Part shown: one piece after another, positions 42,176-51,642 of the stretch
Numbering within the stretch: the stretch's first letter is position 1
Layout: each line of letters opens with the position of its first letter
Assembly (NCBI GenBank): GCA_902561795.1
Contig: CACERG010000008.1
Location: 18,419-82,418, forward strand
DNA length: 64,000 nucleotides
Source: an uncultured Bacteroidota bacterium
Lineage (GTDB): Bacteria > Bacteroidota > Bacteroidia > Flavobacteriales > Flavobacteriaceae
Direction of reading: 5' to 3'
Translations under genes and position numbers: made by a program
Notes under the pieces: model-generated
Seen by the model: the letters and a program-made list of their open reading frames with translations, nothing else
The model's database searches: none
What the model was told of the DNA's origin: nothing

Positions 42176-42183
42176 ATGATTTT

Positions 42184-42369
42184 TTAGGATAAAATCTTTT
42201 TTGTGCTAACCTCACTAACAAATCTTCCAAATTTATCTCTTCTCATTTCAAGTTGTTTCGCTTTAGTGAACTCTTTTCTGTTATATTTTCTACCATCAAC
42301 ATAAATATGAGCTACATTTTCAGGAAAAATAATATGTAAGAGCCTCCTTGACATATTAACAATGTACAA
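42184..42369 (-). CDS. Possible small protein (about 61 residues)
   Basis: An open frame on the minus strand encodes a basic protein with HIYVDGRKYNRKEF and KQLEMRRDKFGRFVSE segments. Codon use looks like coding sequence and it overlaps no other gene. It may start at 42369 or at the second ATG at 42354. No family is recognised, and chance is possible. Confidence 0.4.
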   Translation of the reverse strand: MYIVNMSRRLLHIIFPENVAHIYVDGRKYNRKEFTKAKQLEMRRDKFGRFVSEVSTKKILS

Positions 42370-42507
42370 AAAAAATCCACTATCATTAGTTAAACTACTA
42401 ATAAATTGCGTGTATATAAGAATTAATTATATGTGTATTAGATATTAATATTTAATTGAATTGATTTTATGAAAATCTTAAACAAAATTTGTACCAATTC
42501 TACAGTC

Positions 42508-42575
42508 AGTGGGGTGAAGTAATGTTGTTGAATTATGTAACGTTGAAAACTTCATTATCGAGTCCCCACTTTTTA
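42508..42575 (+). ncRNA. Candidate small RNA / stem-loop 1 ending in a T run
   Basis: AGTGGGG (42508-42514) pairs with CCCCACT (42564-42570). TGAAGT (42515-42520) pairs with ACTTCA (42549-42554). An inner helix AATGTT (42521-42526) pairs with AACGTT (42539-42544). TTTTT follows the 3' arm. A nine-base bulge (42555-42563) interrupts the stem. It is a plausible structured RNA or terminator. Confidence 0.45.
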
Positions 42576-42616
42576 AGACAATGTTTGAATTTGTTTGATT
42601 TAATTGGTTTGTTTAC

Positions 42617-42672
42617 GTGGGAATTAAAATTGCTATGAAAAAGTTTTTTAATTTGATTCCCACTTTTTTTTG
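42617..42672 (+). terminator. Strong intrinsic terminator (stem-loop 2)
   Basis: GTGGGAAT (42617-42624) pairs with ATTCCCAC (42656-42663), continued by AAATT with AATTT. A run of nine T follows at 42664-42672. No plus-strand gene ends just upstream, so it may end a small RNA starting between 42,430 and 42,600. Confidence 0.6.
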
Positions 42673-42753
42673 AATAGTATTAAAAAAAAACCTTTTTATA
42701 TTCAAATATCCACCTTTTTTTTATACTTTTAAAATGCAATTAAGTTTTATACT

Positions 42754-42777
42754 TAATTATTTATCCCTAAACCAATT
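42754..42777. repeat. Short repeat, copy 1
   Basis: TAATTATTTATCCCTAAA is identical at 42754-42771 and 49189-49206. The next six bases differ at one position (CCAATT against TCAATT). Both copies lie just downstream of a minus-strand TonB-system gene. Confidence 0.4.
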
Positions 42778-42783
42778 TGTTTT

Positions 42784-42809
42784 AAACCGCCTTACCAAAG
42801 GCGGTTTTT
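42784..42809. terminator. Bidirectional hairpin at the end of the DUF4249 gene
   Basis: AAACCGCCTT (42784-42793) pairs with AAGGCGGTTT (42798-42807). TTTTT follows on the plus strand. The minus-strand DUF4249 gene ends at 42808, so the same stem can terminate it. Confidence 0.75.
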
Positions 42810-43620
42810 ATTTTATAACATAATCAACTTCTGATACTTCAGACATCCTAAAATACCCAAATGCATTTTGATTTGAATTTTTCAAATTAACAATATTACC
42901 TCTAAGATTCACTGGTGTACCTACAAAAGGTCCACCTTGTTGCGTATTTTGTAAAATAAGCAGATACCAATAATTATATCCAAAATTTGATAATCCAAAT
43001 TGACGAATTTTCACTTTATCTCCTTTATTTAGTCCTGAATCTAAAAGGAATCCGTAATATTCACCCCCACTGCTAAAGTCATCTCTAAAAATATTATACT
43101 CTGGAAAATCTAGTTCAGTACTTGTAAATTCAAAATAACTATAATTAGTTTCTTCTATTGGATCAAAACAATAAGCTTCCAATTGAACAGCCTCATTTCC
43201 AAATAATTCAACAGATTCTTGTTCTATTCTATCTATACTACTAACAGTCCTAAGGGATTCTTCACCTGTGAAAGATTTATTTTTATATTCAATGTTTATA
43301 GTATATGAATTTTTAGTATCATAAGGTATAGTATCTATGGGAATATAGTTTCCACTATTTTCTTCGGTAAAGTGATAAATTTTTCCATATTCATCTTCTA
43401 TATATACACTAGCTCCAGTAGCTGGCTGATAAGTTTTTTTAAAGTAAGGACTACTCAAAGATAGATTAACTTTTTGTTCCGTTTTATTTGTTTCTTTTAT
43501 CCAATTAATATACGCATCAACAATTAAGATTTCTTTCGAATCATTTAATGGAATTTCAACCACATCTTCACAGCTAAAAAAAATAAGATTTGTAATAAAT
43601 ACTAATAGTAATTTTTTCAT
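42808..43620 (-). CDS. DUF4249-family lipoprotein
   Basis: The 270-residue protein has a lipoprotein signal ending NLIFFSC and then EDVVEIPLNDSKEILIVDAYI, the typical DUF4249 N-terminus. The rest is a strand-rich domain ending SEVDYVIK. DUF4249 lipoproteins are usually encoded right after a TonB-dependent receptor and are thought to be surface-exposed partners of it. It starts 2 bases after the receptor stop, so the two form an operon. Confidence 0.88.
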   Translation of the reverse strand: MKKLLLVFITNLIFFSCEDVVEIPLNDSKEILIVDAYINWIKETNKTEQKVNLSLSSPYFKKTYQPATGASVYIEDEYGKIYHFTEENSGNYIPIDTIPYDTKNSYTINIEYKNKSFTGEESLRTVSSIDRIEQESVELFGNEAVQLEAYCFDPIEETNYSYFEFTSTELDFPEYNIFRDDFSSGGEYYGFLLDSGLNKGDKVKIRQFGLSNFGYNYWYLLILQNTQQGGPFVGTPVNLRGNIVNLKNSNQNAFGYFRMSEVSEVDYVIK

Positions 43621-43622
43621 GG

Positions 43623-46019
43623 TTAAAACTTAAAATTATATGTAACCGAAGGGATAATACCAAAAATAGCTAATCTAATGGCTTCATTAGTTCCATTATT
43701 TATGTTTTGTTGAAATCTAATTGAAGATGCATTTTTTCGATTATAAATATTGTAAATTCCAAAAACCCATTCACCTGTTTTGTTTTTTGGCTTATAAATA
43801 GCGGAAATATCTAAACGATGATAAGAAGGAAGCCTACTGCTATTTCTTGCTTCATAGTTTGGTATTGAAAACCCCTGAAATTGATATTGTGCATTTGGAT
43901 AGGTTATTGGCTGACCAGTTTGAAATATGAAATTAAAATTGAGATTCCATCTAGAGTTTATTCTATAGTTTGAAACCAAAGAAAAATCATGAGTTTTGTC
44001 AAATGGTGTAAAATACCAATTACCGTTATTAATTCCTGTCTCTTCTTCAGTTCTTCCAGGAGTCCTTTGCTCTGATTTGGAAAGAGTATAAGCTATCCAT
44101 CCAGTTAGCTTACCTTCGTTTTTTTGAAATAAAATTTCAATTCCAGAGGCTCTTGCTTCGCCATCTAGCAAAACTTGTTCAATAGCATTATTAGCTATTA
44201 ATTCAGCACCATCTATATAGTCAAGGCGATTTTTAATAGTTTTATAAAACACCTCAGCCTGTAGACTGTAAATTTTATTATTGAAAGTTTCAAAATATCC
44301 AACTGCTACTTGGTTTAGTAATTGTGGATCAATGTATTTTCCACTTGGCGCCCATACATCAATAGGTGTTGGTGAATTAGTATTTGAAATTAAATGTAGG
44401 TATTGCGCCATGCGATTATAGCTAATTTTAAAAGATTTGTCATCAGCAATTTCATATGCTAATGAGAAACGCGGTTCCAAATTAGTAAACTGTTTTATAA
44501 CCTCACTTTTAGAATATTCAATAAACCCTAGAGGAGTTGCTTCTTCATATATTTGGACTGTATTAATAAATAAAAGAGGGTTGTCGTTTTCATAAGTGTT
44601 AATTTTTTGCCCAAGTCTTAAAAAATTACTTAATCTCAGACCAAAATTTAATTGAAGTTTAGGTAGTAATTTATAGTCTAAACTACTGTAAAAGGCACTT
44701 TCCAAAGCAAATTTATCCTCTAGTTTTTGATTTTGAATTGTAGAATTATCAGTTGTTGGTTGAATTAACCCTGGATCAAATTTGTAATAGATACTATTTA
44801 GTCCATATTCAATTTTAAGTTTTTCATTCAAATAATATTTTAAATCATATTTTAAATTAAAATTAGTTATCCCAAGATTCCAATCAAATTCTGCAAGACC
44901 AAAATCTAGGGTGTAATCATAATCTGAGTATATCATTGAAAGATTTGAAAACAATTTATTAGAAAATAAATGATTCCACCTAAAGTTTGCCACCGAATTT
45001 CCATATGACAGGTCAAACAAATTGTCAATATCAAAAACATCTCTTCCGAAATAACCAGAAAGAAAAATTGTATTTTTTTCGTTTACCCTATGACTTAATT
45101 TGGTATTTAGATCATAAAAATATGCCTTGTTGTTATCAACAGATTCAATTAAGGGTAAAAATAGATGTGCATAACTACTTCGTCCTCCAAATAGAAATGA
45201 GGTAGTTTCCTTCTTGATTGGACCCTCTAGAAGTAATCTAGAGGAAATCAATCCTATTCCACCCTGACTATTAAATTTATTCTTATTCCCTTCCTTTTGA
45301 AATATATTCAATACAGATGATACACGTCCTCCATATTTTGCAGGAATTCCACCCTTATATAAACGAATATCTTTAATAGATTCTGGGTTAAAAACAGAAA
45401 AAAATCCAAAAAGATGTGAAGAATTAAAAATTATAGCCTCATCAAGAAGAATTAAATTTTGATCAGCTCCTCCACCTCTAACATTAAAACCTGATGCTCC
45501 TTCACCAGCATTTGTTACTCCAGGTAACAATGTTATAGATTTAATTACATCTGTTTCTCCTAGTACTGCGGGGATTTTTTTTATTGTACTTATAGAAAGC
45601 CTGTTAACACTCATTTCTGGACTTCTAAGATTAATAAACTCAGAACTTTCTTCTATAACTACTTCATCAAGGACTTGAATCTCTTTTTGTAAATTGAAAT
45701 TTTGACTGAAATCTGATAAAATAATTAAATCAATTTCCTGATTTTTGTAACCCAAGAAGCTTATTTGAAGTTTATAATCTCCTCTAGGTACAGTGAGTGA
45801 ATAAAATCCATAGTCATTCGTTGTTGTTCCAATTTTAAGATTGGGAATTATTACATTAACTCCTATCAATGTTTCATTATTTTCACTGTCTGATACATAT
45901 CCACTAAGTGTTACTTTCTCTTGACAGTATAATCTACTTTGAGTATAAACAAAAACAATAAGAATTAATTGAAAATAAAAATAGCCTCTGCTAGAAGATA
46001 GATTACGGAAGTTATTCAT
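43623..46019 (-). CDS. TonB-dependent receptor with N-terminal carboxypeptidase-like domain
   Basis: A signal peptide ending near residue 32 precedes a CarboxypepD_reg-like domain (VTLSGYVSDSENNETLIGVN to residue about 110). The plug follows (IKKIPAVLGETDVIKSITLL, FNVRGGGADQNLILLDEA), then a long 22-stranded barrel ending SVTYNFKF. The product has 798 residues. Such receptors import ligands across the outer membrane with TonB energy. The ligand is unknown. DUF4249 is its operon partner. Confidence 0.92.
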   Translation of the reverse strand: MNNFRNLSSSRGYFYFQLILIVFVYTQSRLYCQEKVTLSGYVSDSENNETLIGVNVIIPNLKIGTTTNDYGFYSLTVPRGDYKLQISFLGYKNQEIDLIILSDFSQNFNLQKEIQVLDEVVIEESSEFINLRSPEMSVNRLSISTIKKIPAVLGETDVIKSITLLPGVTNAGEGASGFNVRGGGADQNLILLDEAIIFNSSHLFGFFSVFNPESIKDIRLYKGGIPAKYGGRVSSVLNIFQKEGNKNKFNSQGGIGLISSRLLLEGPIKKETTSFLFGGRSSYAHLFLPLIESVDNNKAYFYDLNTKLSHRVNEKNTIFLSGYFGRDVFDIDNLFDLSYGNSVANFRWNHLFSNKLFSNLSMIYSDYDYTLDFGLAEFDWNLGITNFNLKYDLKYYLNEKLKIEYGLNSIYYKFDPGLIQPTTDNSTIQNQKLEDKFALESAFYSSLDYKLLPKLQLNFGLRLSNFLRLGQKINTYENDNPLLFINTVQIYEEATPLGFIEYSKSEVIKQFTNLEPRFSLAYEIADDKSFKISYNRMAQYLHLISNTNSPTPIDVWAPSGKYIDPQLLNQVAVGYFETFNNKIYSLQAEVFYKTIKNRLDYIDGAELIANNAIEQVLLDGEARASGIEILFQKNEGKLTGWIAYTLSKSEQRTPGRTEEETGINNGNWYFTPFDKTHDFSLVSNYRINSRWNLNFNFIFQTGQPITYPNAQYQFQGFSIPNYEARNSSRLPSYHRLDISAIYKPKNKTGEWVFGIYNIYNRKNASSIRFQQNINNGTNEAIRLAIFGIIPSVTYNFKF

Positions 46020-46105
46020 TCTAATTAATCGTATAAAAACTGAAATTTTCTTATGATTTTATAAAACCGAACATTTTTAGCATTAATCTTTCAATTAATC
46101 TTATA

Positions 46106-46750
46106 TTAAAATGATAGACCGAATCCAATATTACCTATAAGTATCCCTCCGCTGTTGACCCCAGGTATGGGCGGAATCTCTTCGGTAAAACTATCTGAGA
46201 TTCCATTTGCAGTTGCATTAAATTCAATAGTTTTTTGGATACTCCCGAATCCATACCCAACTTCAAAACGAAAATAAAAAGTGCCTCCTGTTTTTATTCC
46301 TGTTTTTATGTTTGTAGTACTGAATTTAAGGTTTGTTGAAGCATCACCTATTGTACTTTGACCATTTTCATTGAATTCTAAGTTATAAAAATTTAGATCA
46401 GTGTTGAATTTTCCTTGCCCAAGGGATATAAAAAATCCGTTTCCTTTTTCATTAAAATAAAAATTGGCACCATATTCTAAATACGAAAAATCTGTTCCAA
46501 CGTCATCAATATCAATATTAAGTCCACTAAAATCTAAGAAAGGTGCTATTTTATTATTTAATATAGGAGGTAGTATCTCAATAGAACCCCCAATCACGTT
46601 TGGAATACCGAGTTTTAATCCAAAATTTATTCTTCGAATCTTAATGCTGTCTTCTATTTCATTTGTATACTCTTCGTTTTGAGATTGTAAATTCTGGCTA
46701 AATAAAAACCCAATTAAAATGATTAATAATTTTATTGATCTGCTTACCAT
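46106..46750 (-). CDS. Small outer-membrane beta-barrel protein
   Basis: The 214-residue protein has a signal peptide (LLIILIGFLFSQNLQSQ) and about eight Gly/aromatic strands (INFGLKLGIPNVIGGSIEIL, FYFRFEVGYGFGSI), and ends ILIGNIGFGLSF with a C-terminal Phe. This is consistent with an OmpA/OmpW-size barrel. No more specific family is recognised. It lies 2 bases after the M28 peptidase gene. Confidence 0.72.
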   Translation of the reverse strand: MVSRSIKLLIILIGFLFSQNLQSQNEEYTNEIEDSIKIRRINFGLKLGIPNVIGGSIEILPPILNNKIAPFLDFSGLNIDIDDVGTDFSYLEYGANFYFNEKGNGFFISLGQGKFNTDLNFYNLEFNENGQSTIGDASTNLKFSTTNIKTGIKTGGTFYFRFEVGYGFGSIQKTIEFNATANGISDSFTEEIPPIPGVNSGGILIGNIGFGLSF

Positions 46751-46752
46751 TT

Positions 46753-47736
46753 TCAGTCAATTTTAATTTTTTCCCCTCTGTTTGCTAGTTCCCATGCTGT
46801 ATGAAAAATTAGTTTAGCCCTTTTCTCTAATGTTGAATATAGTATTTTATCTGCTGTATCACTTATTTTGTGATAATCTTCGTGAGTACCACTAAAATAA
46901 AAAATAACGGGGATGTTATTTTTTGCAAAATTGTAATGATCACTTCTATAATAAAATCTATTCGGATCATTTTCTTTATTATATGTATAATCTAATTCTA
47001 ATTGCGTATATTTTTCATTAATCTCCTCTGAGATATTATGCAGCTCCATACTTATTTTGTCTGATCCTATTAAGTAGATGTAATTTGGATTATTTGAATT
47101 TCTTTTTGGATTAATTCTTCCAATCATGTCAATATTTAAATCAGCAATCGTAGAGGGTAGGGGGTAAAGCGGATTTTCAGTATAGAATTTTGAACCAAGT
47201 AGGCCTTTTTCTTCTCCAGTAAAATGAAGAAAAACAAGACTTCTTTTTGGGCCTTTTCCGTCATCAAATGCTAGTTTAAATGCTTCAGCAATTTCTAGTA
47301 AAGCGACAGTTCCAGAACCATCATCATCAGCTCCATTATAAACATCCCCATTATCATTTGTCCCTAAGTGATCTAAATGCGCCGAAAGAATGACGTATTC
47401 ATTTGGAAAATGACTTCCTTTGATGACTGCTGCTACATTTTCAGTTTTAACTTTTTTCTTATTAATTAAAAGCTCCATTGGTTGATAATAGTTATTCGTA
47501 CCTTCAGCTGGATAAATATTATTTGATTTGTAGTAGTCCCTCAAGAAATCACAAGCCCTTTTTTGACCAAGTTCACCTGTACCCCTTCCCTTGAAATAGT
47601 CAGATGAATAAACATATAAAAGCTCCATTAATTCTTTTCCAGTAATAGTTTCTGAATAATAGTTTGAGTCAGATGCTAATTTCTGTGAATTACACCAGAA
47701 TTGACATAAAATAAAAATTAAAAAAATTTTTCTCAT
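46753..47736 (-). CDS. Exported M28-family zinc peptidase
   Basis: A signal peptide (KIFLIFILCQFWCNSQ) precedes a short PA-less M28 domain. Zinc ligands appear in LSAHLDHLG, NGADDDGSGT, the GEEKGLLGS catalytic Glu segment, NIDMIGR and SGTHEDYHKISDT. M28 enzymes are di-zinc aminopeptidases. The ATG at 47736 gives a clean signal, and an ATG at 47751 adds five residues. It follows the DUF3050 gene closely and precedes a small barrel gene. Confidence 0.9.
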   Translation of the reverse strand: MRKIFLIFILCQFWCNSQKLASDSNYYSETITGKELMELLYVYSSDYFKGRGTGELGQKRACDFLRDYYKSNNIYPAEGTNNYYQPMELLINKKKVKTENVAAVIKGSHFPNEYVILSAHLDHLGTNDNGDVYNGADDDGSGTVALLEIAEAFKLAFDDGKGPKRSLVFLHFTGEEKGLLGSKFYTENPLYPLPSTIADLNIDMIGRINPKRNSNNPNYIYLIGSDKISMELHNISEEINEKYTQLELDYTYNKENDPNRFYYRSDHYNFAKNNIPVIFYFSGTHEDYHKISDTADKILYSTLEKRAKLIFHTAWELANRGEKIKID

Positions 47737-47758
47737 TTTAATGTAATTCAATATTTAA

Positions 47759-48544
47759 TTAATTAGCTGTGACTAATTTACTTTTAATACTTATTGAGGA
47801 AAGAATCCCATCCCAAAGGTTAATACGATTTTCTAAAGCTTGTTTTGAATACGAAAGAGCTTCTTCCCATTTAGTTTTGTCATTCTGGCAGAGCTCTTTT
47901 ATCATTTCTAGTGCCAATGGCCCATGTTCTCCTGAATCTACTTCAATGTGTCTTTCAAAGTAGTAAATCAAATCAGAAAGATCTTCATTTGTCGAGGCTT
48001 TTAAATTTTTTATAATTTCAACAAACATATCAGGTATCAAATCTTCTCTACCGAAGGTAAATACAGCAGCGATGACATGTGGTTTTTCAGTTTGAATAAC
48101 TTCAAAAGTGAAATCGACGAAGTTTTTTACATACTTTGGCAATGACGACTTATTAATTATATCAAAGATATTATTACAAGACCTGACTTCATTAATTAGA
48201 TGGTTGATCTCTTTTGTATTTGCCTTAATATTTTTCATGGCATCCAAGTACATTTCAAAATGACTCATAGGGATACCATCTTGATTTACATCTGACTCTT
48301 CTCCCCATACAATTTCATTTATAAGTCTGGATGCCTTAGGAAATCCAGACGGGTACCATGGGACCTGGTTACAGCTAAGAATACTTTGCAGTTTTTTCAA
48401 AAGGGACATAAAATCCCAAACTGCAAACACATGAGACTCCATAAATATTTGAATATCACCTAATGATTCAATTTTATTATAAATGGAATGGTTTTTTAGC
48501 TTAATTCGTAATGGAAGCAATTCGCTTTCTAATCTTTCTATCAT
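47759..48544 (-). CDS. DUF3050-family protein
   Basis: From the ATG at 48544 the 261-residue protein carries the DUF3050 pattern: IQIFMESHVFAVWDFMSLLK, RLINEIVWGEESDV and MSHFEMYLDAM, with conserved His and Glu. The all-helical fold recalls heme-oxygenase-like diiron proteins, which is an inference from the H/E spacing. The frame is open to 48688, but those extra residues overlap the divergent gene. A TATATTTG box at 48575-48568 on the minus strand precedes the start. Confidence 0.88.
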   Translation of the reverse strand: MIERLESELLPLRIKLKNHSIYNKIESLGDIQIFMESHVFAVWDFMSLLKKLQSILSCNQVPWYPSGFPKASRLINEIVWGEESDVNQDGIPMSHFEMYLDAMKNIKANTKEINHLINEVRSCNNIFDIINKSSLPKYVKNFVDFTFEVIQTEKPHVIAAVFTFGREDLIPDMFVEIIKNLKASTNEDLSDLIYYFERHIEVDSGEHGPLALEMIKELCQNDKTKWEEALSYSKQALENRINLWDGILSSISIKSKLVTAN

Positions 48545-48593
48545 CTTCAAAAACTTTATTCTAATTGCAAATATATCGATAATTTTACCTTTA

Positions 48594-49205
48594 ATGGATT
48601 TAAACACAATTTTACTTTTCCTTATTAGTAGTGTTGTTCTTACACTATCTCCAGGACCTGACATTTTGTTTGTAATTTCTACAACCATTTCTCAAGGTCT
48701 TAGATGCGGAATTAAAGTCAGTTTAGGTTTGTGCTCCGGGTTAATTGCACATACTTTTTTAGTACTTTTTGGTCTTGCAACCTTAATTCAAACATTTCCT
48801 TTTATAATAAGAGCAATTGAATTAGTTGGAGCCTCCTATTTAATATTTTTAGCTATTCGCCTATTTTTAACTTTAAAAGAAAACTCTAATATTAATTCCA
48901 AAAAAGAAGCAAAAAAACAATTTTTTATTACAGGGCTAATTATGAATCTTAGTAATCCTAAAGTAAGTTTATTTTTTTTAAGTTTTTTTCCTGGATTTTT
49001 ATTTTCAAGTCTTATACCTTATAATATTCAGTTTTTAATTTTAGGTATAATTTTCATAACACAGGCAGTTATAATTTTTTTATTCGTTGCATTTTTAGCT
49101 AATTATTTGGGCAATTATTTAAAAGCAGTCGTTCAAAATAAAAGCTGGATAATAGTCCAAATTATTGTCTTAATTTTTATTTCTGCAATAATTATTTATC
49201 CCTAA
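48594..49205 (+). CDS. LysE/RhtB-family amino-acid exporter
   Basis: From the ATG at 48594 the protein is six-helical: LSPGPDILFVISTTISQG is the LysE/RhtB signature, and FFITGLIMNLSNPKVSLFFL is the second conserved segment. Such proteins export amino acids. The upstream frame extends to 48483 but overlaps the divergent DUF3050 gene. The intergenic region is 49 bases. Confidence 0.88.
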   Translation: MDLNTILLFLISSVVLTLSPGPDILFVISTTISQGLRCGIKVSLGLCSGLIAHTFLVLFGLATLIQTFPFIIRAIELVGASYLIFLAIRLFLTLKENSNINSKKEAKKQFFITGLIMNLSNPKVSLFFLSFFPGFLFSSLIPYNIQFLILGIIFITQAVIIFLFVAFLANYLGNYLKAVVQNKSWIIVQIIVLIFISAIIIYP

Positions 49206-49212
49206 ATCAATT
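49189..49212. repeat. Short repeat, copy 2
   Basis: See copy 1 at 42754. The first 17 bases lie over the last codons and stop of the exporter gene. The TonB receptor on the other strand ends at 49216. Confidence 0.4.
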
Positions 49213-49215
49213 GGC

Positions 49216-51642
49216 TTAAAATTTTATTTGAGTTGTTAAATAAAAATTTCTATTTGGTGATGGGACGATACCTGGACCAGGATATCCTGTTGCCCTTCTT
49301 GTAAAATATATTTCATTTAATAAATTGTTCACACCAATTTCAAATCTAAATATGCCTTTCATATAAGATGTAGATATATCTATAATTTCATAGCTAGGAA
49401 TAATTCCCACGACACCACTTAAATTCCCATCTATTGAATTGGATGAATCTGAAAATTGTTCTGATAGAAAACTGTACTGCACGTTAAAAAAATAATTTTT
49501 ATAGCCAACTCTTATTCCAGTCTTCAGATTTGTTTTTGGAACAAACTCAACTTTTTTTCCAACAACACCTGGTGTTTCAGACGTTATATACTCCGAATCA
49601 ATCAATGACAGATTTACGAATGAATTTAAAAGTAAATTTTGATTTTCAAGTTTTAGAAAATCTTTTATGTTTAAGTCTATCAAAGATTCAACACCAAAAA
49701 TGACTGCATCTCCTACATTTCCTCTTTCGGCCTTAACGCTTCCATCATTAAATTTTCTTTGCACAAAGCCTATTCTATTTTTATAATCTAATCTAAATAA
49801 GTTTACATCAAATGAGATCAATTTTAGATTTTTAGCTCTAACTCCTAGATCAGTTGTAAATCCGTTCTCATCAGTGATATTGGGATTGATTATATAGGCA
49901 GGATTTATTATGCTTATGTCGGCAAATGTGACAGATCTATAATTTTGAGAAATATTTCCATAAAGTTCAACTTTATCTGAGAATTTATAGCTGACTCCTA
50001 AACCAAGCAATGCAAACTCTCTTTTTCTGATTTCAGAGGATGGAATTACTCTATTTAATATCACATTTCCTGCTGCATCAGTGTTTATTTTGGAATATTC
50101 ACCAAATGAGGAGGTTTCAATGAATTCAAATCTAATACCAGGCGTAAACGATAATTTAGAAGACAGATAAAAAATATTTTCACTAAAAAACGCTACGTTT
50201 TTATTTGGATAATTATAATTAGACTGTTGATTATAATTTGGAAAATCAACTAAATATAAATTAAAATCAGCATCACTTTTGCTTGATCCAGGACCTTGTA
50301 TTGATGTATTGTTTGATTTGTAGTATTTACTACCTATCAAAAAGACTGACTTTTTTTTACCTAAATAATAACTTTTTAACCATCTTATTTCAGCACCAAA
50401 GTTTTTAAAATCTCCTTTAATAAGATCTCTTTCTTGAAGTGGATCGATTTGACTAACACGATTAGATCTAAATCCTATTGAGTTTCTTTGAGCATCGAGA
50501 CCAAAAAAATTGAAACTTAGATTTGACTCTTTACTAAAGGAATGTTCAACTTTAAAGTTGTATAGAAACCAATCTAATGAAAACCAATTTCTAGATCTAT
50601 TGCTTTGAAAAGGATTGTCTAAAAACATTTGGTCTGAAAGACCTCCCCCTTGGTGAGCCAGATAATATAAGTAAGTTATTTCGGCTTTGACTGATGTTTT
50701 TTCTGTAAAATTGTAGCCGGTTTGAATAAATATATTTGATGATTTGAAATCTGAATTAGGTCTAAAGCCTTTACCGGTTTTCCCATTAAAAAATCCAATA
50801 TAATTGAATTTATTTTTTGTTCCTGAAAACATTGTGAAGTTTGTATATAAACTATTGGATCCAATTGTATTTCTCGTTAAAAAGGAAAAGGGCTTGTTTG
50901 GATTTGGTTTTTTTAATTTAAAGTTAATAAGTCCTCCAAATTGTGTTCCATACTGTAATGAGGCAGCTCCTCTGATTATCTGTATTTCATCTAGCGCTTC
51001 AGCTGGTGGGGTATAGTAGCTTTCAGGATAGCCAAGAACGTCAGCGCTTATGTCATATCCATTTTGGCGAGTGTTAAAATTTGATGTTCTATTTGGATCA
51101 AGACCTCTTCCACCAATATTCAACTGTAATCCGGCATCATCATTCTGATATATATTAAGCCCTGGAATTTGATTATAAATTTGCCTTGAATTGTTTGCAG
51201 CCAAATTAGCCATAGATTGATCAATTAAAATTACTTCAGTTTTTTTACCAGCATAAATTTCTGTTTTTTCAAAATCACCCATTTTCTTTAGTAGAAAAAC
51301 TTCTTTTCGTTTTGCATTAACAATAACTTCTGAGAGCTCTTCGATTTTCATTTGTATGTTTAGAAAGAAATTACCATCTCTAGAAAAATCGATATTTTTC
51401 CTTACTGTAGGATAACCCTCAGCAATGAAAATTAATTCAAGCTTGTTTAAATTTGTATTGAATTCAAAGGGTGTATTAGGTAAGACATTAAAAATTAAAC
51501 CTTTACTTTTTTCATAAATACTAACCTCATTTTTGCTACCAAAATTTTCATTTATTGAAATTTTTCCTTTTACAGTTGTTTGACTGTAAAGATTTGTGAT
51601 TAGAAAAAGACATAAAATATTAAAGCCCGTTGATCTCATCAT
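49216..51642 (-). CDS. TonB-dependent receptor of the DUF4856/imelysin/HTTM operon
   Basis: The 808-residue receptor has a signal peptide (FNILCLFLITNLYSQ), a short carboxypeptidase-like domain (TVKGKISINENFG to residue about 100), a plug (AGKKTEVILIDQSMANLAAN, IYNQIPGLNIYQND, IQIIRGAASLQYGTQFGG) and a 22-strand barrel ending FYLTTQIKF. It resembles FecA-type siderophore or metal-chelate receptors in plug sequence. It starts within the HTTM gene (23-base overlap), so the two are coupled. It is the last gene of the operon. Confidence 0.92.
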   Translation of the reverse strand: MMRSTGFNILCLFLITNLYSQTTVKGKISINENFGSKNEVSIYEKSKGLIFNVLPNTPFEFNTNLNKLELIFIAEGYPTVRKNIDFSRDGNFFLNIQMKIEELSEVIVNAKRKEVFLLKKMGDFEKTEIYAGKKTEVILIDQSMANLAANNSRQIYNQIPGLNIYQNDDAGLQLNIGGRGLDPNRTSNFNTRQNGYDISADVLGYPESYYTPPAEALDEIQIIRGAASLQYGTQFGGLINFKLKKPNPNKPFSFLTRNTIGSNSLYTNFTMFSGTKNKFNYIGFFNGKTGKGFRPNSDFKSSNIFIQTGYNFTEKTSVKAEITYLYYLAHQGGGLSDQMFLDNPFQSNRSRNWFSLDWFLYNFKVEHSFSKESNLSFNFFGLDAQRNSIGFRSNRVSQIDPLQERDLIKGDFKNFGAEIRWLKSYYLGKKKSVFLIGSKYYKSNNTSIQGPGSSKSDADFNLYLVDFPNYNQQSNYNYPNKNVAFFSENIFYLSSKLSFTPGIRFEFIETSSFGEYSKINTDAAGNVILNRVIPSSEIRKREFALLGLGVSYKFSDKVELYGNISQNYRSVTFADISIINPAYIINPNITDENGFTTDLGVRAKNLKLISFDVNLFRLDYKNRIGFVQRKFNDGSVKAERGNVGDAVIFGVESLIDLNIKDFLKLENQNLLLNSFVNLSLIDSEYITSETPGVVGKKVEFVPKTNLKTGIRVGYKNYFFNVQYSFLSEQFSDSSNSIDGNLSGVVGIIPSYEIIDISTSYMKGIFRFEIGVNNLLNEIYFTRRATGYPGPGIVPSPNRNFYLTTQIKF

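Larger units (their letters stand above)
42370..42783. other. Non-coding stretch with tandem structured elements
   Basis: No convincing reading frame is seen in about 410 bases. It holds two terminator-type hairpins pointing along the plus strand (42508-42575 and 42617-42672), plus an 18-base element (42754-42771) found again at 49189. Two terminators without an upstream plus-strand gene suggest small RNAs. Confidence 0.5.
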
